DNA of 64,000 nucleotides from Acanthopleura granulata (taxonomy: Eukaryota > Mollusca > Polyplacophora > Chitonida > Chitonidae). The stretch lies in assembly GCA_016165875.1 (NCBI GenBank), contig JABBOT010000017.1, forward strand, positions 2,124,186 through 2,188,185, written 5' to 3'. Positions within the stretch are counted from its first letter, which is position 1. The number at the start of each line of letters is the position of its first letter. Made by a program: the position numbers and the translations under genes. Below the pieces are notes generated by a model. That model was not told where the DNA came from. It saw nothing but the letters and a program-made list of their open reading frames with translations, and did no database searches. Below are positions 23,253-35,369 of the stretch, in pieces.

Positions 23253-26124
23253 TTCAGTGTAACAGATGCGCTAAAATACAGTGTAAATCATACAATTCAA
23301 TGACACATTTGAATCCTATTTCAAGCCGATATTCAGATATCTGTAAGCTGTGAAAATGGCGACATTGTGCCGTGTGATTTGACAAGCGTCACGTTCATCA
23401 TTCAGTGGCACAGCCCATGACATGCATGCTGGAGGCAAAAATACGGCAAAGAATACATTCGATGCACATATTCATTATAGCGTCGATTGCGTTATGTAAC
23501 ATTTTCTGCTTTCTGACGGCTAAACTGCATCAAACTTTCAGGGAACATTGATTTATTTACAAGTTTGCACACAAATCACTTCACAAGGCACTCCAAGTGA
23601 AGTAAACCGGATGTGCAATCCTAACTTTAGGCACACAGGAATGCGTCGACGTTCCGGGTAACATTTAACACATCTGTAATATAAGGGGAAAGACCTGCTT
23701 TTCATTCTATATATCAAATCACATAAAACTATTTTGGTCATAGTGATGTGTTTCAGTGCGGCGTAAACATCATATTAACTGGATCTGTAGCGAAAGATTG
23801 GAAACCTTGGCTGGCCTTCCAGTTTTACAAGCGCTCTGAAATCTGATATAAGCTTTGAAGTAAACAGAGACTTGGTGAGAAGACCTGCAGGAGGCATTAC
23901 CGGTCAATACATCCATACAAATTACACATTAGGATTTTCACATCTCCATCATCCATGATTGTCAGAACATTTTAAAAGATTTTAATTGTGCCCCTTTTCA
24001 CAGCGAGAAAGTCCCGTTAAGTTCAAAGAGGTTATAGCTGAAGGCGAAGATGTAGCCAACTTGTTCTGCTTCAGCAAAAGAAACAGGTTCTCGTCACCCA
24101 AAGATCAAACGATTACACCAAAAAAGATGCCGATAAAAGGACGCACTGACAGGGGAAAAAAATCTTCTCTGGGCGAAAATTGATTTGTGGGTTGCAAATT
24201 CAAAGCAAACAAGATATGGGTCGGGGACGATTTATATCGTGTCCGCAAAAGTCTGCTCTGGAATGCTAAACGTATTTCTGGATGTGACACGCTTGACAGA
24301 CTTTAATATCTGCCCTTACAATAAATCATGTGCTATCAAATCCTTTTTGCTACTTCACTAGGTACAACTGGACCCCGAATCATCGCCCTCAGTGAACCGT
24401 CCATGATGTATCGAATGCTCATTGTTATCGTCAGCCATTTTAGCGTATTCCTGAATGTCGTCTTCGTTTGGGTTAAACTTTCCAGTTGGCTAAACAGAAG
24501 ACGAGCCGTTCTCAGAGCAAGAAGAGAAAGCAGCCCGTTTACAGCTAGAACACCCGGTAGAGTTCGTATTCCATGCCAGGAGCATTACACGTAAAAGCAA
24601 GAGTAGAGGCCCAGTTGCACGTTTCGTAGACAGAGTTATAAATGTTTCGCACAAGAAGCATATATACTGGACTACCGTAACCTCAGTGTCACTCAAGGAT
24701 ATTTCATTTATAGCAACAAACAATCAAATGAAAGGTGGGAGAGATGTGAGTGACTGAAATAAACCACCAGCTTTTGGCATCCGAAAACATTAGAGCTTGT
24801 ATCCCACCTGACATCTTAACGGTTACAGGCGAATGGTTTAACATGTGAAGAACCCTCTAACTTTAATATCAGTTGGCGAGTCAGACTACCGGACCCTTTC
24901 TCGAGGATGCGAGTTCATGTCGACGTCTCGCTGAAAAGACGCTGGCCTAAGTCAAGAGATTTGTCTTTCAAGTTCCTTTTCCTGAAATTCCTGATTCCGG
25001 GAGTTCAACAACCAGTCATTAGAAAATAACAACCCGTCATTAGAAAATGCATGATGAACTTCGAAGGCAAAAGATATTGAACGATGCTATTCATAGCTGC
25101 CTGTAATAAATGTTTATCCAGCTATAAAACCCTTCAAAAGATAATAATACTTCCGCAACCAAAATATATTCAGTCTGGTGAAAGGAGTGAGCCTGCAATT
25201 TTAAAAATGGGAGGCAGAAACTAACCCAAGAATGCATGTTCACAGTATAGGGGGACGCAGATGGTTGACAGGACAGAAAAACAATAAGCCTGGGGGCAAT
25301 TACTTATGCTCTGTATGGGTCATATTTGGGAAAACTACATGTCGATTTATGTCGATGCAACAACACGGAAGACTTTGGCAAGAGCAAAGAATTGCTACTG
25401 TTCAAATAATACTTCAGCTGTAAAAAATGACTAGCAATGTACGGAAATTTTCGAATTGGGCGTGAACAGCTGTGGTTTTCGGAAACGTAGGTTTATTTCT
25501 CCGGCAAAAAGGACACTCCAGTCACGCGCAATTAAGACAGCCATCTCGACTTATTCCGTCTTCAGGTGATAAGATATAACCCATTAAGTCTCTTATAGGA
25601 CGCGATGAGCTTCACTCTCCCAAGCTAACGCGTTCAAATCACTCTGCCTCTAACGACGCATTTTCTAGTTTGCAATTAAAGCCAACTTCGTCAAGCGCCC
25701 CAAGGCTAGAAGCCGAGGTAATATGATCTCAATAGTCTTCCATAGTTTCCATTAAGCTGTATAGTCTTAATGGGGAAAGATGAAAGAAAGTGCTTCTGGC
25801 TAGAATGAAGCATGAGTATATAGCTGCATGGAGAATGTGCACACAGATGGCAACTGTGTCTGTCTTGTACCTGTATAATCCTCGCTCTACGCCAACATCT
25901 GCTACAATGCGTGGAACGTCGGTCCCGCTGGGCATTCTGGGAACAGAGCTTTACGTGTTTTCGCGTAATGAGGGCTAACCCAATCCGCTACGCATGTCTG
26001 TTCAATAAAATGGGAAATTAATCGCAGACAACATTTACACGTCCAACTGGCAAACCATATGCAGATTTAAGTACGGTTACATACACCTACATGTACGATT
26101 CTTCTCACCCGCCCAGAACATATC
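23253..26124. other. Intergenic, no gene recognised
   Basis: A minor 20-base tandem duplication occurs at 25008-25050 (AGTCATTAGAAAAT and CGTCATTAGAAAAT). Otherwise nothing recognised. Confidence 0.5.
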
Positions 26125-26335
26125 ACACTAAAATGGTGCGCGATTTGCATACTGATCATAGCGTTTTTTAGTCTTCATTGGAACGTGTTGACTGATTCTC
26201 TTCCTCATTTAATATTTTATGTACTTTTTCATAGTTCTTTGGTGGTTTGTGTTATTTGTCTTCATGTAAATTAGTCTAGAATTATTGACTCCAATTTGGT
26301 TGATGGCTGGTATACGAATCTCGAATTGACGACTA
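26125..26335 (+). repeat. Dispersed repeat family, copy 1 (about 210 bp)
   Basis: Shares with 28965-29192, in order: AATGGT(G/A)C(G/A)CGATTT, ATACTGAT, a TTTCTTTGGT(G/A)GTTTGTGTTATTTG-type block (matching 20+ bases), ATTATTGAC and GGTTGA(T/C)GGCTGGTATA. Spacing is similar in the two copies. Confidence 0.75.
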
Positions 26336-26724
26336 TGTTATGCTGGCAGTTTGAAGTGTATGTAGTTACAACACTGGATTTATGCCCCATTCCCTGTGTA
26401 CACTGAGCTACTGCGATGAGGAAATAATTACTAATATCATAGTCAGAATCATTCTATTCGAAATTACAGAATTAAACGTCTTGCACAGAACAGAAGCATT
26501 AATCCGTCCACCACCCACTTACAATTATACAACAACGTCAATCTGAGTCTCTCGTTTTACTTTGACAACACATGTAGGTCTACCGGTAGCATTATCTATC
26601 CTTATGATATTATGATATGCCTACACACGCCTAGATCTACTTTATCTCATCTAGTCGGATCACTGAACATGACACAAGTCAAACGTTCTTGTAATGCCTC
26701 TGTTACTGTAATTTGTTGGCGTCC

Positions 26725-26785
26725 GATCGGGTCGGAGGGGTTGGGGTTAAGGTTGGTCGTGGGTAGTTGTGGTGGTAGGATCGAT
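26725..26785 (+). other. G-rich patch with telomere-like wording
   Basis: AGGGGTTGGGGTTAAGG followed by GTGGG and GGTGGTAGG: short G runs spaced by TT/TTA. A two-tetrad G-quadruplex is possible. Not a telomere tract. Confidence 0.35.
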
Positions 26786-27301
26786 TTCACGCAGTTCACT
26801 GACTTTTGGAATTGACTTACCTAAAGCAGTATCCTCCCTAATAACAAATGTGCAATAGTTCTGAGTGTCACGGGACAATTATTGAAATTGTTAGCATGTA
26901 TTTTCACATCATTTTGGAAATCTAAATTTAAAAACTAAATTTAATAATAAAATTCAAAGCTGCACAAACTTGCATTACAGTCTCAATTTTACTTCTGATT
27001 ACTATCACATGCATTGAACTTAACGCGTTACATATCTATCTGATTATGAACAGCTGTTCTTTTTTTCCTGCCTTCTACCCTGATAATTGCAATATAGAGA
27101 TATTTGATTCTCGTGGCTAGATTTGGCCGAGTCCATTGAGATTCGAATGAGACAGGGTTACGGTCTCGCGAGATTCCAATAGCATCTGATTAGATTTTGT
27201 AAATATTCCCGTGGTAATATCGACCCATGATATGAATATCCTATTCTTGTTTTAATTTCGACCCCTTGACCAAACCTGATTAAAATCGCCTACCACCTAG
27301 T

Positions 27302-27476
27302 TTGCGGTCGCTGTGAGTCCAGTCTGAGCTTGACGTCGGAAGGTCTGCCAGCAACCAGGGGATGGTCGTGGGTTTCCCCCTGATTCTGCCCGCTTTCCTC
27401 CCAACATAATGCTGGCTGCCGTCGTCTAAGTGAAGTATTCTTGAGCAAGGCGTAAAACATCAATCATATAAATAAG
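27302..27476 (+). repeat. SINE, mollusc type, with part of the tRNA-like head
   Basis: Starts in the head (GCGGTCGCTGTGAGTCCAG, B-box region), then GGAAGGTCTGCCAGCAACCA, GGATGGTCGTGGGTTTCCCC, TAATGCTGGCTGCCGTCGTC, GAAGTATTCTTGAGCAAGGC, GTAAAACATCAATCA. Confidence 0.9.
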
Positions 27477-27510
27477 AAAATCTGATAACAAGGCTAAAAC
27501 TTAGAGCATA

Positions 27511-27907
27511 TTATTTGACGCCTCGCCCAATGTAAGTTTCGCACCCTTTCACACAGTAACCATGTAACGAATTTATCCCATGGAAGACCGCATAAACTAC
27601 ACTGGAATTTGTTTCCTGGTAAACAAAAGAAGCTCCAACACTAATTTCCTGTCGCGTCCAGGAGTATTGTCGTCAAGCAGTGATCTCGGAATTACGGCGT
27701 AATAACGTTATTTAGAATGGTGTATCAACATGCCTTTGTGACATTCTGTCATTTGTGGCATTGTTGTGTCACACTGTAACAGTTACGTTATGGCGTTCTC
27801 CCTATTTTTGAGTCATGAAACGCATATAGCATCTGCTGCAGGGTATAGAGATATACACGCCTCCCATGTGCCCATTGCTGGCCAGTTAAAATCAAAAGGA
27901 CTGTCTA
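27511..27907 (+). repeat. 400-bp dispersed repeat family, copy 1
   Basis: Aligns along its length with 51891-52300, about 75% identical by eye. Shared blocks include AGTAACCATGTAACGAATTT, AAGCAGTGATCT, AACGTTATT, CCTTTGTGACRTT, GTAAC(A/T)GTTA and CATATAGCATCTG. There is no long open frame common to both copies, so it is probably a non-autonomous element. SINE pieces flank it closely on both sides (ending 27476, starting 27927). Confidence 0.85.
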
Positions 27908-27926
27908 ATAGCGTGGCCGCTGTGTA

Positions 27927-28003
27927 CAGGGTGTGGACTTGGGCTCACAGCGACCGCATTGGCGAGGCTACGCTAGCGCGGTAATCCCCACGGCCACGGA
28001 AAC
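27927..28003 (-). repeat. SINE tRNA-like head, minus orientation
   Basis: Plus strand reads GGGCTCACAGCGACCGCATT, GGCGAGGCTACGCTAGCGCG, CCCACGGCCACGGAAACC, which is the reversed tRNA-derived head of the common SINE (A-box region GCTAGCG, B-box region CTGTGAGCCCAAG). Confidence 0.8.
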
Positions 28004-28964
28004 CCAGTTTAGATTTGAAGACATATGCGCTAATTTTCAGTCTTGTCATTAGAGTATATACAACTATATAGCCATAAAATGTCATAGGGCAATTTACAAT
28101 GAGGTATAGATAACATTTCCCCCGAGTCGCGGCGCAAGCCGGATTGGTCATTGTTCTCTCGAAACACAAGAGTACTACATAACCGGTTTACTCATAAAGC
28201 CTCACTGAAAAGACAAGAAAGAACACTAATCTACAAAGCTATGGCCTGAAGAGTAGTAATGTGTTTTAGGGTAAAGGTGAAGTCTTACATGAGTGTCAGA
28301 AAGTAAAGTGAAGAATTACACCTTGGCACTTTACCTTTGGTGTGTACTATAACGGTATATAAACTTTAATAATTGGCCCTCCACATAGCATTGTGGATTG
28401 AACGCAATACTTACATTTTGAACAGCTTTTCGTATTTACATGTGAAAACCAATCCCAACTCTAGATAAAATTTACACAAAAATACCACATAAAGGGACTT
28501 ACGCCTAGGCCAGGCCTCGAACATATAAAGTCTAGGAAAGATACATTGGTATACACTGGTGTCCAATAGATAGAGTAAAACGTGCCACGTACTAAGTGAC
28601 GTTTAGTATAAATCATGAAATATTGTTCGCGTTATACAGTACAAATGTGGACAACGATTGTAAATGACATATCTCCAGATGTATAAAACCACTACTAAGC
28701 TTTTAGCAGGTTTGCTATGTTCCAGTACAATTGATTTTGCTGTGGGTGTTATGCGATACGGTGTAGTAATGGCTAGGTAATGGATATCAGACACCTGCGG
28801 CTTTCTAAAAATAGTTCACCACCGTGTCACAGGTGCAACAAGTGCAAGCGTAACAAACTTCAGACTTGCCGGGTTGATTATAATTGCCGCGTTGGATGTA
28901 ATAACAACTGTCAAGAATGAGCAAATGAAACACATATTTAATTATCGACACAATACATATATAT

Positions 28965-29192
28965 TAGAATGGTACACGATTTAGATACTGATTTTATTCA
29001 TCCGCCTACATCATTCACTGCGTCTGTTCGTTATTACTGAAAACTGACTGTTTCTCCTTGCGTGAATCCGTCTTATTTTCTGATTTTATAGGCTATATTA
29101 TTTCTTTGGTAGTTTGTGTTATTTGGAAACTAGTGTTCCGATTATTGACCCGGATTGCCCATTCTGGTTGACGGCTGGTATACCAATGTCGG
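28965..29192 (+). repeat. Dispersed repeat family, copy 2 (about 230 bp)
   Basis: Second copy of the element at 26125-26335, same strand, about 2.8 kb apart. The two copies bracket the 400-bp family and SINE pieces. Confidence 0.75.
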
Positions 29193-32100
29193 TTTCGACG
29201 CAAGTGTTCTTGAGACGTTATAGTGTTTCTTGTATTGTGACAAAAGAGGCAAAACGCTTATCGCAGATAGGAAACAACCTGGTGATGTACATGCATTTGC
29301 TTGACAGCTAAGCATTTTCAGTAATTTTAGACTAGTGACGTCTAATGAGTCAATGAATCACTAACGTCTTTTTGCACTTAATTCTGCTTAGAGCCATAGT
29401 GCTAGGGTGGTATAGGTTGTTACTTCTTAAACACTTGCATGAACTGTTGGAATTTAAATCCTAACTAATGTAAGTTGTGAAGAGGCCAGTTTTATCGTTC
29501 ATGTATGCCCTTTTGCCAACCCTCATGCTGTCGTCGCTGGTCTGGTCTTACTCTTTATACGGTGTTCTTTTTCAGTGTAGAAATTACGTGGAGGGCAATG
29601 ATCGTGTTAGCAATTTTCCATATATTGCGTCCATATATCGTGAAATAAGCATCTGGGATGATGGACATTACGACATACCTTGAAAAAAAGATAAGGCTCT
29701 TTTTTTAATTCAACCACTATTTGGCCGAAGGTGTTGTTAAATAGGCGTAATGTAACAGTAAACATTAGAATCCTCTTCACAGTTTCTTAACGACTACGGG
29801 TTGCATGTTACTTTCTAGGAAATCTTTTTCTGACTGCATTAAGTACGCAATAGTTTGCAAACCATAAAATAATATTAGGTGGCTTTCTTAAATAACTGAT
29901 TCCTAGCATTTCGACCGATGTCGAAAGAAGGTCCCTCTAAAACACTGAGTACGTTAACCAGGCTTCCTCCCCACTAACCTGGCTTCGTACAAAGAGTCAA
30001 GGAGTTCCGGCAAATCGAGGCAGCAAAAGTGTTCGGTAAATACGAGGTAGGCGTTATCAACCAATGAGTGTCCCGCTCTTCTAAAGCCGCTATATTGGCT
30101 CTATTTGTCACCAACTGTGATCGGCGTAGATCCCGGCTCAGCTCGGGATTCGCCCAGCAACCCCCGAACAAACAGGCTCCTCCATTAGCCAATCATTAAT
30201 ACGCCGCGACATGTCCCGCAAAGGGCCGAAAGAATTTCGATAACGGTGAAGGCAAAATAAAAGAGTACCAAAAATAAAAAAAAGAAAAAAACGCTCGCGG
30301 ATGTAAAAAGACGAAAATAGTCCCTGGCTCAGCCATGTGATGTAACGACCTCCTTAAAGGGTAAATGCAGAACGGCTGGAAAGAAATACCTGTTTATTGT
30401 AGGAGATATAAAATCATTTAATCTGAGTTAAAAAAGACAAACTGACAAAAAGAAACAAAAAGTGTCTTTCTCTGTCTCCGACAAAACTTACATGCAGCAT
30501 GGAGATTCCAAGCTATCCGTATCTGCTGCAGACTAGGCCAAGCCAAGTGAAAACCATTGTTTCTAGTTCACTTTATCTATTTACACTTTCAGGGTTTAGG
30601 AAGTAAAGAACGTGAAATAAAACCTGGTGTTGTTATAACTTTTATTCTCGATTCTGTCTTGCCTCATGGTTACAGGTTATTCCGTTCCCTGTTTTCCCAG
30701 GAACGTTCGCAGAGTTTGCCTGAAATCCTGAAGGTCTTCAGTCTGCCTTTTCGCCTCCTTAAAACCATGTGTAGGCTTCAGTCGAAGACGATTGTGAATA
30801 TAGCCTGTATTTTGGAGTAGCTGACTTGCAAAATGCCTCAGGAAGTCTAAAGATCGCATCCACATTACTTATGTGACTTGGGAAAACATGTTTTTTTATT
30901 TTATTTCTGGTTTAAGCAGATTTGTTTTTGCCATTGAAAATTATAATAGTATGATTTTTCTACCCTTAAAAAACCAATGTAAAAAGTCTGAGGTTTGAAG
31001 TCATAACATTAATAGAGTTATTTTAACCCTGAGTTCCCATTGAAGTATTGGTAACTATTCTATTTACTGTGCAGAAGAATGAAATGTTACTTTGCAGTTT
31101 TCGTCGTTACCAATGTAGACTTCTCATCTGTTTATTTTTTATTCTTGCTTAGGAAGAGCTATAACTATCTAAGACATGGAGAGAATAAGGACGATTGTAC
31201 CAGGCCAGCTTCTAGCGCTACATAGCGGATTATTGCGAGCTTTTAGGAGTCTTCCAGATCATTAACTAAGACCAAGGTGACAGTTTTGTTTATTGCCCTC
31301 AGTAAGATGTCTCGAGACCTCGTTAAACAACAATCCACAAATGCCCCGCAGCCTTGTCTACCTTAATTCCCACACAGGCGACACTCAGACAGCCTCAGCG
31401 GTTTACGTACAACACGACATTGTTCATGACAGCGTTGAAAACCACGGACGGGCTTTCGTAATATCGGGGAAGAGTGGACTTGCTGGGAGTAATATGCTTG
31501 GGCAGATTTACACGCGGTTTTGGGGCGAACAGAGGAAGCGAATAATAACCAGACGGAATCCACTGGCACTAATAAGCTCGGGCACCTTTACATAAAGTTT
31601 GGCAATAACACCACTAGACAATAGACCAGCGGGGGATGCCGAATATTTCCGAACAAGCTGCATGACTTAGCCGTGGTGTCGGTTTTGTTAGCTGCAGGGT
31701 TACTAGCTCTGTAACCATTGGTGATTCTAGCCAGCTGAAGGCATCCAGGTAACGCCATTATCCCTACAATGACCCCGCTTCATTTCGATTGTTAATAGAT
31801 TTTGTACGGCAGACACAATCCTATGGACATTGCAAAGGCGTAAATCACTCGCTCACTCATACGCTTTTAATAACTGTGCTATTGACTATGAATATGATAT
31901 GCTAACAGCAATGTTTAGTAAGCTTGCTGATGATATGGACATATAGAGTTTGCAGTCAGGCAAAAAAGCTTAACCTTTATTACAACGATACTTACATCGT
32001 ACAATGATAACATATATTGTTTTCTCCGTGCATGAAGCAGTCGTGCTCGTGAAACCAAACATGTTTGTCCTGAGTATGCATGTGGTTTTCTGATTGGTGC

Positions 32101-32976
32101 TTTAACTTGTAAAAGATACATGTATGCACGTGTTTGTTTTCTTTGTCGTCCTTTGGCTGTTAAAGACAAGAACGTTCCAACCATACAAATGACACTGAGC
32201 ATAAGAATGCGTACAGAAATTCAATCCGCTCAACACATCGTTTTCTTAACATTTCGCGACACGGAATAAAAACAAGCGGTTGGCTTGATTGTGCAAACAG
32301 TTCATTCTGGCAACTCGTTTAACCATAGCGGTAACATTTCTGAGCCTTATGACATTCTCTGTAGGTGTGATTTCTAACAAAGATTATGGTCATAAATCTG
32401 CCTACCGAGAATTTTTCGCCGGATTTCACGAACAATGGCAGTCATTAATCCACGGAAGCAGTTCCAAAACGTAGATGAATCTCTGAAATTCAGAAGGGCC
32501 CAATCTGCCTGTAGCCCAAGTAGAGGAACAAGAAACCGTCGCTATGGGGCCTTGTCATGCAATATCATCGAGGATGCCCACAGGCAGAATTCATTCCAGT
32601 TTTAATTCGTAGCCATCCAACCTCATAAAACAGGGTGAAATATTTAAGAAATTCGATGGGAATCAACTAGCTCGGAAAAATGTTTCAGTCAGCTCTATTG
32701 GGAGACGTAAAAAATGGACACTGGAAGTTTCCGGAGTTGCTGTGTCTTCGGGCAACAGCCACAGGATTCTCCGTGCAACAAAAAAATGCCGTGTACAATG
32801 TGACACGCTTACGTCTGGCATATCACTCCAAGTTCTTTGCCTTGTAGTGAATATACGGCGCCCGTCTCCTAAATGCCCGAACATTTAGGAGAAACAAATC
32901 TGTTTCATTCATCGAACTGGTTTAGGGCTTGTTTTTTGGTAAAAGTGTGACTGTGGAAAAAATGCACACTGTTTTG
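29193..32976. other. Intergenic, no gene recognised
   Basis: A CpG-richer patch with two CCAAT elements lies at 29990-30220 and an A-rich tract at 30255-30295. No exon or repeat recognised. Confidence 0.5.
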
Positions 32977-33022
32977 TGAAAAATTCTTGAGCACGGCATA
33001 ATATATCAATCAAATAAATCAA
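32977..33022 (+). repeat. SINE tail fragment
   Basis: GAAAAATTCTTGAGCACGGC, then ATCAATCAAATAAATC: the last 45 bases of the common SINE. Confidence 0.75.
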
Positions 33023-33229
33023 ATTGCGTTGTAAGCGCAAGGTATATAAGTACACAACTGGGAACATATTTAAAGTGTATTTATTTATTTGTTCGTTGTA
33101 TAACCCTCATGCTAAAGGATACTTGGTGGTGATCCGCTTTAAAGGTTGAGGAAATCGGGGTGTCCGGAGTAAACTACCGCTGTTTGCTAGGCTAACTTAC
33201 AGTTAAAATTTTCCATGCACGCTCATATA

Positions 33230-33433
33230 CTCTGCAAAAAATAAATATAAATTTCTACATTCACAATGCATGTGTATCAGTGGTACACAAAGTGTATGTC
33301 ACTGACGCACACGTCATTGATGATGCTTTACACAAAATGCACATGTTGTGTGCTGCTGGTGGACAAAATAATGTGGATGTGATTTTTTGCCACCAGTAAT
33401 GTGTACCACTCGTACACAGTAGTTTTTGGAGAG
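33230..33433. mobile_element. Candidate MITE or foldback element, about 204 bp
   Basis: The ends are inverted: CTCTGCAAAAAAT (33230-33242) and the complement of AGTTTTTGGAGAG (33421-33433), 11 of 13 matching. Inside are further inverted pairs: TGTGTATCAGTGGTACACA (33271-33289) against 33400-33418 (17 of 19), and CTGGTGGACAAAA (33356-33368) against 33384-33396. I cannot see a clear target-site duplication. No coding capacity. Confidence 0.45.
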
Positions 33434-33581
33434 TGCTGAGGGCAGATGTGTGGTCCAAAATGAAAGCTATATGGAGCACATGGCCACACGACCGTCCTCG
33501 ATCGCTGGATGCCATCAAGGCTCGCCGAAAAATTAGATCCGTAGAATCTACAAATTCGTTGAAATTATATTTTTATAACAT

Positions 33582-33722
33582 CTGGACAGGTCCGCCAGCA
33601 GCCTGTGGATGGTTGTGGGCTTTCCCCTGGGCTCTCCCCGGTTTCCTACCACCATAATGCTGACCGCCGTCGTATAAGTGAAATATTCCTGAGTACGGCG
33701 TAAAATACCAATCAAGTGAACA
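33582..33722 (+). repeat. SINE, mollusc type, 5'-truncated
   Basis: TCCGCCAGCAGCCTGTGGAT, GGTTTCCTACCACCATAATG, CCGCCGTCGTATAAGTGAAA, TATTCCTGAGTACGGCGTAA, then CCAATCAA. One of the best-preserved cores in the window. Confidence 0.92.
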
Positions 33723-34650
33723 AAAATATTCGTGTGTTAAGGCAAGCATTCGTGAGCTGTCTGGGATGATGCACTGAGCGACACCTGACCCAGTAGTTCT
33801 GGGTCTGGCGAGTTACAATGCAGTTGACTTCATTCGGCCATCTATTTGCACATGTGCGTCATGTAAACATACACAATAAACTCATTTTGCTGCAGCTTTA
33901 AAAAATCCACGAAGTTTAAACGATGAGCGTACCTTCACTATATTAATAATGTATTCATGTATCCTTTGGTTTTGCTTCAAATCGATCCAGTCGCCCGGTA
34001 CACAAGATGACGATGTATGAGACCCGATCAACACAACAATCAGAGCAGAATCCAATGTTTAATAAAACAACGAGGGCGATCGCTAGCGACAAAATTGTAA
34101 TCATGAATATTCACGAAGAACGGATAATAATGATACGGCCATTGCTTAGCCTGGTCAATCGAGAAAGCGGTGACGTAACAACTGACCTAATCTCCTAGTT
34201 ACAACGCCGGCTGAATTTCAAACAGGCTTAATCAGAGCTGGCTACATACGCCTTCTTCTGTAACTAGACAGCCGTTGTGCGGAGAGCAAAATAAGATCGG
34301 TCGAGGAATTTTTTGGCTTCATTATATTTGACCGAAACATGACCGGTAGAGTTATCTCCAGACGGGGACTTCCTGTTAAATCTCGGTTCAATGTAGCCAA
34401 GGGGTTTGTTCATTTAGGACACCAATAAAAGCGATGCTTGTCCAGCTTTGTGGATGATATGGAGGTGGGTGGGGAGATGGGAGCGCCGTGTATCAAAGTT
34501 AGTGCAATAACAACACAGTGACCAAATAAAGCGCTCATGCATGATTTCATCTTAGGCACGGAATAGCATTATGTAGCACTCACTGTATTAAATCGAGAAT
34601 AGACACGCGGCACAGACACAGATATTTTTTCTACATGTCTACGTAGACAA
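33723..34650. other. Intergenic, no gene recognised
   Basis: A G-rich patch (GGAGGTGGGTGGGGAGATGG) lies near 34459. Nothing else noted. Confidence 0.5.
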
Positions 34651-34917
34651 CTGTCTATATGGAAACGGAAAACGTGTTGAAATCTATCCGGACAGTGATA
34701 ACGCACTGAAATGCAACTGACTAGTGATAATGCATTGAGATCTATCTGGGCGGTAAAATCTTTTTTTTGAATCTGTAAGGACATTCACAACAGACTGAAA
34801 TTTAATCGGACATTGACAACACACTGAAGTCTCATTGGGCAAGGGCAGCGCTTTAAAATTTATCTGGATGTTAAAGTCGCATCGAAATCTATATGGGCAG
34901 TGACAGCGTACTGAAAT
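34651..34917 (+). repeat. Diverged 29-bp tandem array, nine units
   Basis: Units start at 34651, 34684, 34713, 34742, 34773, 34802, 34831, 34860 and 34889. Seven of nine are exactly 29 bases (the first is 33, the fourth 31). The consensus opens CTATCTGGGCAGTGA and closes CGCACTGAAAT. Units differ from one another at many positions. Confidence 0.9.
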
Positions 34918-35251
34918 CCAATAGAGGAATTTCGCGTTCTAACTCTTATCGCTAAAGGTAATAAAAGTGCTGCTGTACCATGCGAATTGACGAAAGTGTT
35001 GGGCAACTATTTCTGAATTCATTTCCTATGTGAGTGTCTAAAAAGTGTCACAAAAAGTTATTTGGTCTTGGACGAACTACGGTGAAAATTGAGGAGCTGA
35101 AGGTTTGCGGACGGTAACTTCAGTAAGAAGTTACTGAAGAAAAGAAACGTCATTTGTACCTCTGAACACGGTGAGATGGGTGATCAGTAAAATAAAGTCA
35201 ACAAACATTGTCTAACATTTTTGACAAGTCACATGATACAGGAGGACTCTC

Positions 35252-35369
35252 CTATTGGGCAGTGACAAGCTTCTACAGAACATCTGGACAGTGGGATCTT
35301 GTATAGTAGCTGGAGAGTAACGGTATATGCGGAGGATACTCAACAATGACACTGAATAATTGATTGAAT
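35252..35369 (+). repeat. Second block of the 29-bp tandem array, four units
   Basis: Units start at 35252 (CTATTGGGCAGTGACAAGC), 35281 (CATCTGGACAGTGGGATC), 35310 and 35339; the first three are 29 bases. Similarity to the first block fades along the series. The 334 bases between the blocks hold no clear units. Confidence 0.65.

Noticed and set aside
26725..26785. Interstitial telomere repeat
   Set aside because: Only a few TTGGGG/TTAAGG-like words, not a run of TTAGGG units.
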